From: Cloeon dipterum
Taxonomy: Eukaryota; Arthropoda; Insecta; Ephemeroptera; Baetidae
Direction: 5' to 3'
Length of the DNA stretch: 64,000 nt
Assembly: GCF_949628265.1 (NCBI RefSeq)
Contig: NC_088788.1
Location: 23,670,335 to 23,734,334 of the forward strand
Part shown: piece after piece, positions 12,347 through 22,370 of the stretch
Layout: every line of letters begins with the position of its first letter
How positions within the stretch are numbered: position 1 is the stretch's first letter
Program-made: the position numbers and the translations under genes
Notes under the pieces: model-generated
The model's database searches: none
Told to the model about the DNA's origin: nothing
Seen by the model: only the letters and a program-made list of their open reading frames with translations

Positions 12347-12352
12347 ATTAAA
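12347..12352 (+). terminator. poly(A) signal ATTAAA of the F-box/LRR gene
   Basis: ATTAAA 48 bases after the stop codon on the plus strand; converges with the TBK1-like gene with about 320 bases between the two poly(A) signals. Confidence 0.5.
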
Positions 12353-12675
12353 CATTCTGATTTTACCCTACATAGTTAATAATTTGTCTTAACACCTTAT
12401 TAATTTTTTTTATCCCGTGAATTAAAACTTATATCAATATTTTTTGATCCAAAATAAGATTCTTAATTATAAAATTATTCTAAATATTAGAACGCAGGCA
12501 TAGGGTGGAAGTAAGCAAGAAATAACGCAGAAAATTGCACTTGGGGCATTTAATAAAATGAAGGTGTGTACTATTATTCAATGTTTGATAGCATAATAGT
12601 GTCGTCTTTAGATCAAAAGTTGCCATGCTAAATTATAGCACAATTAAATGTTTTTTTAAGGAATGGTGTAAATTA

Positions 12676-12681
12676 TTTATT
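12676..12681 (-). terminator. poly(A) signal AATAAA of the TBK1-like kinase
   Basis: Minus-strand AATAAA about 95 bases downstream of the kinase stop codon. Confidence 0.6.
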
Positions 12682-12775
12682 CTTAAATCACAGTGCCATA
12701 AAATACGCAGAGTTAATATATAACGCTTCATTTTGGAAGGTTAAATATGGACAGAGTCAATTATCAGTCGTGAAG

Positions 12776-15700
12776 CTAGTCATCAAGGTCAGGCATCTCC
12801 AATGAGAGGCTGTTGAAGAAGCTGATGAGATGCGAGTTATCCTTGAGGAGTTGATTAATCTCCTCTTGCACGGCCAGCACATCAGCTGGACTGCGGCAAG
12901 GGGAAGTTTTGCCTCCAGGTACTGGTGGCGATAGACTGTGCATTGGACTTGGGGTCGGCGAACGAGACTTGCGATCCTCAACTGGAGAACTGGGCCTGCT
13001 TGCGCTTACTTCTGCATTTGACAGAAACATTTCTTCCAATATCTCATAGCTCTCTTGCAGTCGCTCAAGTTGTGACTGCGCCTGAAGCATGTCTCGCTTC
13101 AAGATCTCCACCTGGAAAAAGTTTAGTTGAAGGTCAAAACAACAGAAGTATGTACTACTTACTTTCTCGACAAAAGGAACAGATATTAAATAGTTTGAAG
13201 TTGCATTTGCAATAAACATGTAAAAAATGCTATATTGAATTTCTCACTGATTTGTGTTTTTCAAAAATGTCTCCCATATAATTTGCGAGAGTGTACAAAA
13301 TTTGTATTGAGAAATTATGACAGGGAAGTGATAATTTCCTAAATTTTAAAGATAAAAATCTATATTTGTTTTCTGTTTGAAATATGGACTGTTTATTAAT
13401 TATTATTTATTTCTGTTGCCTGCAGTAGTCAAAGCTTATTATATTCACAAGCAGCTTTCCTTAGCCAAAAGTTGAGCTACTAACAATATCACGGTAAACC
13501 AAGCAATGTCACCGTTTAAATTGAATTTTAACCAAAACCCAGGCCTGTAAAGTAGAGCGTATTCAAGAAAGGTTTTTCTGTTCCTGTCCTGACCTGTTCC
13601 GGGAAAAAAATTTCCTGTCCTGTCCTGTTCCTGTTCCAAAATTGGATTTCCGGTCCTGTCCTGTTCCTGTTTTTTTCCTATTTTTTTTTTCTTTAATTTA
13701 ATTCAAATTTACAAAATGGTCTTCTAATTCTTCCATATTAATATTTATACCTGTTTTTTGTTTGCTTTTAATTATTTGAGACTTCCATTTGACAGATTTT
13801 CTAAGTGTTTAAATTTTGATAGAGAATATAATTTCTAATTCATCTAATTCCCCTTTATGAACAAAACGGAAAAAATAATATGCACCCCGCACAGAATTTA
13901 GTATCCAACAAAAAGTATTTCAAATAGTGCTTAAAATGAAAAAGAATTGCAGAAAACCCCTAAAAAATGTTAATTTTTGATACAGTTGATTGTTTCCGTA
14001 AAACGCTTGTTTTTTCGAACACCACTGACTATAATTAAAGAGTTGTGCATTTTAATTCAAGCTTTAGAGCAAAATTGTAAACATCGTCATAATTGTTAGG
14101 TTTTTTTGGAAAATATTTATAGTTCATGAAAGAAAGTAAACATTGTAAGGCAGTATCAAAATGAAAAGTAATGCTGTCTATAAATGAGGTATATTTGATA
14201 TAAAATAGACCAAGAATGGAATTGTTTTGAAACAAAATTCTTGTCTTGTCCTGTTCCTGAAAAATATTTTCCTGTCCTGCCGGAATTCCAGGAAAAAGCA
14301 GGAATTCTTGTTTCCTGTTTCAGTTTCCTGTCTTGGAATACGCTCTACTGTAAAGACAACTAACCTGCAGAAAGGAGGTCTGTGCTAACTTGTACCAGTC
14401 AGCAAGTGAGTCTGCAAGAGCAGCAGCAAAGGGCAGCACTTGAGTGCTCAGCAAGTTGACGATTTTCTTAGCAGTCTCGGAGGCTTTGATCCTTTCCAGC
14501 AAGTGGAATTGCTCGTCGTTGTATGAAGGCTCCCGAGTGGCCCTGTCCCTCAACAGGTGCTGCCAACTGTCTTTTAGTCTTGTCACCAGCGAGCTAACTT
14601 TATTTGCTTCGCACGCGCCTCTTTCAGCTGAAATTAAAAAATTTATAATTTTCCTAAATTCTGTCACCTATTTTGAGTTGAAAATTAAGTAAATCTTCAA
14701 ACAGCAATAGGCCCTGCTCCAAATGTAAAACTTTATTTCAATGTCAATGTGTGTTTAAAAAATATTGTCAATGTTAACTAATTTTCATGTTTTAAAATTT
14801 GATCAGCATTTTTCTGGCCTCCATTATTGCGTGCTAATTTTGCCAAAAACTATCATGCCCAATTTATAGTAGGATCAGATATATGATACTCTGAATTTAA
14901 TATTGTTTTTAAAACATACCTGAAAGCCCTTCTGACAAGTTGAGCCACTCCTTCAGCAGATCCTTGCTGCTAAGCTGTTTCAGCACAGGAGCAAGTTTCT
15001 CCAGTTCGACATGCAGCCGAGAGACTTCAACCTGCTTCCTTCGAAGATCCTCGCTCAAGCTGTTGCTAATTGTAGGCTTCAGTTTGGCAATTATCTCCTG
15101 AGCCCTGAGAAAAATGACATTAAAATTGTGGAACTAGGCCCTGATAATATGGGAGCGCACTTGATAACGGCCTGGGCCCGGCCCCAGAGGACAGAAGCCA
15201 GGTGCAAGGTCTGCGCCCTGAGGGCGTCAACCTCGGCAGTCTCGCGTGAGATCAGCCTCGACAGACCCTTGGTGGCCTCCTCAGCCAACGTGGACGCTTG
15301 CGACACGTGTTCTGTTTGCCGCTTTGCGCAGTAGCCTACGCTGCAACAGCTCTTTGACACGGTCGCGTCCGCCTCCAATTGAACTGGCGTTTGGAACGAC
15401 GGGAATTTAGGCACCTGGAAGTATTAAAATTTCAGAGGTGGCAGAGGAAAGAAGGGAAAATAAGGTTTAAAAGGAGAGCAAGGAAGGGGAAGAAAGAAAG
15501 GACAAGAGATGGGAATAGGATTTCATAGTTTTCTCCCTGCTAGACTTTCCAGTCAATTTTTGCCAACTTCTAGCTTAAGAATTTGGTAGACGGGATGTTT
15601 TTTCGCAAGTACTGAATAATTTAGTGGAGAAATCTATAGTTATTTGCAAACATAAACCTTTTCAATTATTTCATATTTTGACTGAATTTTTGGTTCCAAT

Positions 15701-17245
15701 ACCAACAACTTAACATCTGAATTACAGGTCAAAGATAAATGTCTGACCACTGAATTTAAAACACAGTTAGAAATGAGATACGTAAAATGAAAATAGCAGC
15801 GCAATATTTTTGCAACATTAATTAGAGTAATTATCTAAATATGTATTTCACAAAATCAACTCAAGATCCTGAACAAATGATTCATCTCACCTCTCCAGCG
15901 TCCAAAAGGGCAACGTTATTGTTCTCCCTGTGGAAAAGGATGAGCGGCTTTTGCCTGGAAGTTTGTAGAGGCCACCTGTCATGCTTGACCTGAACCTGAT
16001 TATGAAGAAGTAATTGGTGCGCTGGCGCCACAGCCGACTGCTTCTCGATCTCTGCGCTGAGCAGCTCAAAATTCAACTCCTATGAATGATATACAACTGC
16101 ATGAAGCTAATTAAAGGCAAAGTTGGAAAGCTTACCTTGACTGATGGGTAGATCCTGAGCATCTGGCAAGTGTGAACGTGCCACGTCCAGATTTGCGCAC
16201 GCTTAGCTTGCGTAACCTGCGTGACGGAAGAGAAAAACTGTTCGAAGGTCCAGATTTTGTTAGGCTCTGTCTCCAGCAATCCAGCCAGCAGCGGCGTCAC
16301 AAGTGCCCCGAGGCCGTGGCTTAGCTGACATGAGGCAGGCAGTTCTCGTGACCACGTGATGGGCGCGTCTTCACTTGTCTGGAAGCCTGAAATTACGCCG
16401 GACGCCTTCTTGGTCGTGATGTAGAACATAGTCTCCTTGTTCTTGCGCCCCCCAAAGGGCCTATTAATGTTTAGAATCGGTTGATTAATTAGCCAGATAA
16501 ATAACAAAAAGAGCAACCTGAATGGAAGGGAGCCCGTGGCGACATGGTAGAGTGTCACACCGATTGACCAGAGATCAACAGTCGCAGAGAAGGGCCTGCT
16601 AGTTGGTTTTCGGAGGACAGCACGTTCGTACATGTCTGGGTGCAGGTACTCCTCAGTGCCGTAAAGCGAAACAAACTGCTGGCCCTCCTCGAGCTCCCTA
16701 GCGGCGCCAAAGTCGGTAAGCTTATAAATGACAGCGCCATCGTCAGCGAGGAATTTCATGATGTTGCCTGGCTTGAGGTCGCGGTGCACCAGGTTGTTGT
16801 CCCTGAGATGCTTCATTCCGGCCGTCAGGTGTTCCAGCACCAGCAGGAACTCATCCTCCTGAAGGCCGTACGCGTTCTCAGGGTCGTCCAGAATGTTGAA
16901 GAGACTGCCACCGGTACACAACTCCATCACAATGACCTGATTTAAATTAAAAATTTAGTTTGGTCTTGAATTTTTCAACAATGTATGTACTTTGCCACGG
17001 CTGTTCTGCTCCTCCTCGATGGCAAGCAGCTTGACTATGTTCTCATGCTTGACTTTCTTTAGCACTTCGAACTCGCGCATCTGCACCTCGACAGGGCGCA
17101 TGTGGCTCAGCTGGTTGAACGTCTTCACGGCCACTGGCTCGCCGCTGTTCTTGTTGACGCCCTGGTACACAGCACCCGTCGCACCCTTGCCGAGCACGCT
17201 TGTCGTGCACCACACGTAGTTGGCCGAGCCGCGCAGGTACGACAT
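12776..17245 (-). CDS. TBK1: TBK1 / IKK-epsilon-type serine/threonine kinase
   Basis: Eight exons on the minus strand: 17245-16991, 16936-16518, 16460-16136, 16079-15891, 15414-15161, 15104-14920, 14627-14365 and 13111-12776; 741 residues (human TBK1 729). The kinase domain has the glycine loop GKGATGAVY, the ATP lysine in VAVK (K41), HRDLKPGN (Asp about 138), DFG (Asp about 160) and the activation loop FVSLYGTEEYLHPDMYERAV, where the Ser at about 175 matches human Ser172. A ubiquitin-like domain follows (exons 3-5), then helical scaffold/dimerisation exons and a C-terminal coiled coil ending NSHLISFFNSL, comparable to the human adaptor-binding end. An SP-rich linker stands before that coiled coil. 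The family acts in innate signalling, autophagy and, in flies (IK2), cell shape control. The ATG at 17245 is the first after an in-frame TAA. Intron 7 carries a transposon. Confidence 0.93.
13553..13572 (+). repeat. left terminal inverted repeat of the hAT-type element
   Basis: Begins TAGAGCGTATTCAAG directly after the first CTGTAAAG duplication. Confidence 0.85.
14327..14347 (-). repeat. right terminal inverted repeat of the hAT-type element
   Basis: Read on the minus strand it begins TAGAGCGTATTCCAAG; the second CTGTAAAG duplication follows immediately. The duplication ends nine bases from the splice donor of TBK1 exon 7 at 14364. Confidence 0.85.
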
Positions 17246-18081
17246 CTTCCTCTGCTCCGCCACCTTTGCAGACACCTTGAACGCCTCAATTTTACCTTTC
17301 GCTTAGGCGCACCTCACGTAATATAATAATAAAATATATTTTGTTGAAGTCTAACACATAAATACATAAAATGCGATTATATCGCTCCGTCGTCACCACA
17401 AATACATATTTTCAGGAAATTTTATCTAAAGTCACATAAAATGATCCACTTGTCTTCTTTTTATCAGCTGTGTTCTGCACTTTCCACTTCTAGTCCAGTC
17501 AATTTTTTCTCCGTGTAATTATATTAACACACTCGGACGTCAAAGTCCACTGCACTTCTTGCACTCCACTTGTTCACTAGACAGTGAAAACAATGAGACT
17601 GGAATCATCGCCATTGCTTAATCTAATTTAGCTGTTATTTTATATTAACAATGGTGTCTGCTCTAGTCTTAATCAGTCTCAATGTCTTAAAATACAAACA
17701 GATAGATTTCAATGCTTTTTTGTATGAATAGCCAACCTTCTAACTTTAGCCCAGCACAAAAAATTGATTTATATTATTTTACCATTACTTTCCTACCAAA
17801 TTCTTACAAAAAAGCAATCAATTGGAATTTTTAATATGTTTTACTTCATTCATCTTCAATAAATTTACCAAACTTGAAAAGATTCCAATGCAAAAGGAGT
17901 GGTGAGAATGGTACCTGCTGTTTCAGTAGGACCAATTACATACGTCACCGTTTGTGCTGGCTCAAGTACCACGCCCACGTCTGCATCTGCTCTGATCTGA
18001 TCTGCTTTGCAAAAGGAAAACAAAGGGTGTGTTATAGTGTTTTTAAGTGTCAGCTGCAGCTGATGAGGTGACACCCTGAGG
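17246..18081. other. divergent promoter region, TBK1-like kinase / DCTN5
   Basis: 836 bases between two start codons that face away from each other. AT-rich in the middle, no TATA box at a suitable distance from either gene, no open frame worth noting. It must hold both 5' leaders; a pyrimidine run before CAG at about 18050 could be a 3' splice site of a DCTN5 5' UTR intron. Confidence 0.5.
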
Positions 18082-18630
18082 ATGGAGCTGGAGAACGTGT
18101 ACTATAACAAGGGCGACTTCGTGGAGACGGCGTCGGGCAACAAGGTGTGCCGACATACGGTGCTCTGCGGCTCGCAGAACATCATCCTGCACGGCAAGGC
18201 GATCGTGCAGCAGGACGCCATCATCCGCGGCGACCTGGCCAACGTACGCTCTGGCCGCTACTGCATCATCAGCCGAGGCGTGGTGCTGCGGCCACCGTTC
18301 AAGAAGTTCAGCAAGGGTGTCGCCTTCTTCCCCCTGCAAATCGGCGACCACGTCTTCTTCGGCGAAGGCAGCGTCGTCAACGCCGCCGTCATTGGCAACT
18401 ACGTGTACATTGGCAAAAACTGCATCATCGGCCGGAGGTGCGTGCTCAAGGACTGCTGCTACATTGCAGACAACACGGTGCTACCTCCCGAGACGACAGT
18501 GCCGGCCTTTGCTCACGTCGCCGGCTCCCCTGGTGCCGCCGTCGCCGAGCTGCCTGAGTGCACGCCAGACCTGATGACCGAGTTCACTAAGAGCTTCTAC
18601 CAGCACTTTGTGCCCCACGCTCTCTGCTGA
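18082..18630 (+). CDS. DCTN5: dynactin subunit 5 (p25)
   Basis: A single uninterrupted frame of 182 residues, the same length as human DCTN5, with high identity throughout: [94 protein letters not shown] and [10 protein letters not shown]. The central part is a left-handed beta-helix built of hexapeptide repeats. DCTN5 pairs with DCTN6 in the pointed-end complex of dynactin, which links dynein to cargo membranes in the cytoplasm. The ATG is the first after an in-frame TGA at 18064. It is the only intronless coding region among the recognised genes here. It is head-to-head with the TBK1-like kinase. Confidence 0.96.
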   Translation: MELENVYYNKGDFVETASGNKVCRHTVLCGSQNIILHGKAIVQQDAIIRGDLANVRSGRYCIISRGVVLRPPFKKFSKGVAFFPLQIGDHVFFGEGSVVNAAVIGNYVYIGKNCIIGRRCVLKDCCYIADNTVLPPETTVPAFAHVAGSPGAAVAELPECTPDLMTEFTKSFYQHFVPHALC

Positions 18631-18694
18631 TCATTTAATATGAACTCAATACTTGCGCTTTGTTACTAAATTTATTTATTGTAGTAGTCGCAAA

Positions 18695-18700
18695 ATTAAA
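18695..18700 (+). terminator. poly(A) signal ATTAAA of DCTN5
   Basis: ATTAAA 65 bases after the stop codon, giving a short 3' UTR. Confidence 0.5.
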
Positions 18701-18719
18701 CTTATCTTCTAAAATAGAA

Positions 18720-20274
18720 GTCATTTTTTACTATGCTGAAACCATTATTTGATATAATTATTTTCCTTGAGAGGTATATCAAAAATCTCTTTAATTGTAT
18801 TTTAGAGGAGAAATTTAAAATTAAAACTTCAGGATTAGCAATGTATCCTCATTGACAGTTAAATAAAAATTGATAACATCAAATTAATTTTTTAGTTCCT
18901 TCAAAAAAAATTATATTGGCATATAAGTAAAAGCCCAGCTGTATTGCTGACTGACTGAGTGCGAAATTTTCCCTTTGCTTCGTTTTTTTTACGAGAGATT
19001 GTTATTATGAGGGACTAAATAATTTCAGAAAATATATCTCAATCTGTTAGTTTTTCGAGAGTAAAAGATTGGCGTCAAGTTGAAATTAAGTTAATTTCCT
19101 CAAAAAAACGTGAATTTCATGTCAAAAATATGGAAGTGATGATTTGTGTGAATCGAGAAATGAAAAACAGAAGAGGAGCTTAATTACGAATGAGTTACAC
19201 TAATAAATGTGGTGTAGTTAAAATTTTCCATATTTTTGGGCGGGGATATAGCATTTTTATTTTATCGTCACTGACAGAAATAAAAAAGCCCTGTTTTTAT
19301 TATACCTTTCTCCTACTTTAAAGCGCCGGCATGATATGAATAGCCATTGAACCATAAAAGCATTTTTCAATTCACAAAATGAACACGTGCTTTAACAAAT
19401 TCACGTGCTCTAAAGAAAACCTGAAGCCCACTTTGGATTTTAGAGTTGAGCTACAGTGGAACCCAACTCGCGCTATGCCCACTTGTTTTCATCTTTTAGA
19501 ATCCGAGAGTAGCTTATTGGCAAATTTAAAAATTCCATGAATGAATAAAGTATATTGTTGTTTCATAATGAAACGAAAAAGTGCAGCTTCTAGACCAATT
19601 TCTCTGAGCAATGTGGTTTCATGCTACTAAAAGCCGCATATTTATATGAGAATAATAATAAAAGGGCATGAGAGTTGCTCATCAATCTTACGAAATTGTG
19701 AAATATGCCTTGTAAATGCTTCTGTATAAAATAAAGGAGACATTTTTATTGCCATATGCAAATCGAATTAATTTAAAAATGTCTTTTAATTAAACAAATC
19801 TTTTGGTATTTGATAAAACTTTCATTAAAATATTAAAATAAAATAATTATATAACAAATTCTATTTTTTAAGATATTGCGGTTTTCTTGTAGATGGAATA
19901 ATCGGAACACATTTAAATAAATATTAGTTTTTATTTTTCAATCTTTCTGTATAACATAAAAAAGAAATATAAATTCACTATACGATATTTGTGATAAAAC
20001 AGAACAGATGATAATAAAAAATCTCGTTTTCCTTGTGTAGAAGCTTAGAAATAACGCGCTTTTACTCACCACGTCAAAAAGACAAACATTATTAATGAAC
20101 CAATAATTTGAAAATTTCTAATAGAAAATATACTTGATATAAAATTTGACCAGAGTTTTAAGCTGGGAAATTCGTGGAAAAGCAATCGGCGCAATTTGAA
20201 TTATTGAGCGGGTGGCCCCGCCGCACGCGGTATGTTTGTGTCATTAATAATGCTGCATGTGCGTGAGGCAAGTC
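18720..20274. other. AT-rich intergenic, no gene seen
   Basis: About 1.5 kb between the DCTN5 3' end and the CIB promoter. No frame longer than noise. From about 20200 the sequence becomes GC-richer as it approaches the CIB TATA box. Confidence 0.55.
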
Positions 20275-20283
20275 TATATAAAG
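20275..20283 (+). promoter_or_regulatory. probable TATA box of the CIB gene
   Basis: TATATAAAG in a GC-richer setting, 235 bases before the CIB start codon. A start site about 30 bases downstream would give a 5' leader of about 210 bases. Confidence 0.5.
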
Positions 20284-20517
20284 TCGAAATCATTGCGAGC
20301 GGCACAGCAAAAATGCCATAAACCCAGTATGTGTTTTGACCGCCGCTAAGTCAGACGTAGGCTTAGAACTCACAAACACACGTGTTGCGCAAAAGCGATT
20401 GGTACTTTGGCTGATTTTTGTACGGGCGAATAAGCAGGAAGGCAAACAGCGCCGATAAGACTTATCGCACTTATCTATACACTGCTTTAAGTCGGCTATG
20501 GCAGGAATTATGCAGTG

Positions 20518-22172
20518 ATGGGCAGTGCAAGCTCTGTGGAGGAAGTCGGACAGACAGCCGTCCTCACCGACGAGCTCATGGATGATTACCTTCAGCTGTC
20601 CTACCTCTCGAGGAAGGAAATCTCCAGGTTTAAATTTATTCCTTCAGTATGCTTTTTTTATATATTGATGTTTTTCAAATAATATTATGTACGAGCTTAG
20701 CAGCCAGTTTTGAAAATATTTATTTTAGGAATACGCTATCCTGATGAGGTTTCTGTATTTCTAATAATCGAGATTGTCAAGGGACACTGCAGCGTTTTTC
20801 TGCATTTAAAGTACTCACTGCGTCCACCTGAAAAGCCTGAGCTGGAGCCATCAGAGTTGTAATTCGGAGGAATCATAAATATTACAATTATTTCAGGGAA
20901 TTAATGCGTAATTTGTAATTTATGCTGCTATTTAGTCATAAAATGCTGGAGTATAATTATATTATTCCTCTTTTATATATTGACAGCAACGCATTTTTGG
21001 CTTTCAGTGGCTAGAGATAAGCCATAATGTTAAAATAATCTAATTTTTATTTATATCCAAAATTCCCCCTTTAACTAATATCCAAATGTTTTTTTATTTA
21101 ACCTCTAAAAATTTGGCAAAATTACTGTTCAATGTAAGATATTTGCGCATGACAAATAAATATCTGAGACATATTAAATTGTTTTTTAAAAGAAAAAGCA
21201 GCTAGGATTTTTATCAGGCCTGGTACATTTATTATGTTTTATCATCTCAATGCCCGCAGAATTCACAAGCGTATGCAGCACCTGGTGGGCGAGGACGAGT
21301 TCACCGTTGTGCAGCGAGTGCCGTGGGAGTCCGTGCTAGACGCCTTCCCCGAAATCAGGGCCAACCCTTTCGTGGACAGACTGTGCGAGGTGTTCTCGTC
21401 GAAGAAAGATAATTGTGTCTCCTTTGAGGACATGCTTGACCTGTTCTCCGCCCTAGCGCCCTCCTGCCCCGTCGAGTGCAAAGCCAAATGGGCCTTCCGG
21501 ATTTTTGGTCTGAATTGGAGTTTGAGTGATATGTTTCTATTGTATCTATAACTCCTTAGCTCAACAGACTTCAACGACTCCAACGCCCTCGAGACCGAAG
21601 ATTTGCACGAGCTGATTGACAGACTGACGAATGGAAAAGTCATTCGCGAGGATGGAAAGTACTTGAGCGAGACGGAAAAGCAGCACATTATCGATATAGT
21701 AAGCAACAGTTGATTTTCAAAGTAAAAAATACTACAACAGTCGAAGCTGAGGCTTGAGGTTAAGACTAAATTTAAAACATTAAAAATGTTGTGAGTTCAA
21801 AAAAACAAGAATAATTTAAATATTAAACTTTTTTATTTAACTCTCTGGCACATTCGACCTTTCACCTAAATTCTTTAATCTTTTATTTTACCACATTATA
21901 AATTCAACTCTGCGCTGGTATTACCCTAAGTGACATTAATGAGCTATCTTTGGTCTCTTTTAACCTCGGAAACTGGTGTATTATTGCGTTAGGTGTGTTT
22001 CAATTGTATCAGAAAGCTGTTCAATTTTACTGTGGAGTGTAAATTTATGAATAAATTGCAGATCATGAGCGAGGTGGATCTGGACTTTACTGGATCGATC
22101 GTCACAGTGGAGTTTGTGCACGCCGTTTCAAAAATGCCTGATTTCTGTTCAAGTTTCACTCTTAAATTGTAA
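20518..22172 (+). CDS. calcium and integrin-binding (CIB) family EF-hand protein
   Basis: Four exons, 20518-20627, 21260-21507, 21568-21698 and 22062-22172, join to 199 residues, the family length (human CIB1 191, CIB2 187). The start MGSASS fits N-myristoylation, as in CIB1. Family signatures are LTDELMDDYLQLSYLSRKEI, NPFVDRLCEVFSS (human CIB1 NPFKERICRVFS), SFEDMLDLFSALA, AFRIFDFNDSN and the end PDFCSSFTLKL (CIB1 PDFASSFKIVL). The first two EF-hands have degenerate loops, as usual. The third loop is DFNDSNALETED with Asp at position 12, and the fourth, DLDFTGSIVTVE, is a full calcium loop. CIB proteins are calcium-dependent partners of integrins, TMC channels and kinases. Similarity seems greater to CIB1 than to CIB2, so I leave the symbol open. 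Confidence 0.9.
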
Positions 22173-22182
22173 TTCGAGCACT

Positions 22183-22188
22183 TTTATT
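22183..22188 (-). terminator. candidate poly(A) signal AATAAA of the 22.4-24.4 kb minus-strand gene
   Basis: Minus-strand AATAAA 183 bases beyond that gene's stop codon. It falls inside the 3' UTR of the convergent CIB gene. Confidence 0.45.
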
Positions 22189-22232
22189 TAGAATGATATA
22201 CACACGATTTGTAATATGAAAGATCGCAGGAA

Positions 22233-22238
22233 AATAAA
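22233..22238 (+). terminator. poly(A) signal AATAAA of the CIB gene
   Basis: AATAAA 61 bases after the CIB stop codon. Confidence 0.6.
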
Positions 22239-22370
22239 TTCTACACGCGTACTTTGGAGCGATTTGCAATCACTATCAAGCTGGACACTCTTCGTTAACT
22301 AGGCACCCCACAAAAAAATATAGTTTCCCATGTAACTAACAAACAAAACAAGTGCATTTCCACGTGCGTG

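Larger units (their letters stand above)
13553..14347. mobile_element. non-autonomous hAT-type element (MITE) in TBK1 intron 7
   Basis: A 795-base insertion flanked by a perfect 8-base target-site duplication, CTGTAAAG, at 13545-13552 and 14348-14355. Its ends are inverted repeats: TAGAGCGTATTC-AAG on the left and TAGAGCGTATTCCAAG on the right read on the other strand, matching over about 20 bases with one indel and one mismatch. Next to both ends are clusters of CCTGTCCTG/CCTGTTCCTG words, all in the same orientation, which may be subterminal transposase-binding repeats. The interior is AT-rich with no transposase frame. Eight-base duplications with a central TA and ends starting TAGAG are typical of the hAT superfamily (Buster-like target). 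The identical duplication suggests a fairly recent insertion. Confidence 0.85.
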
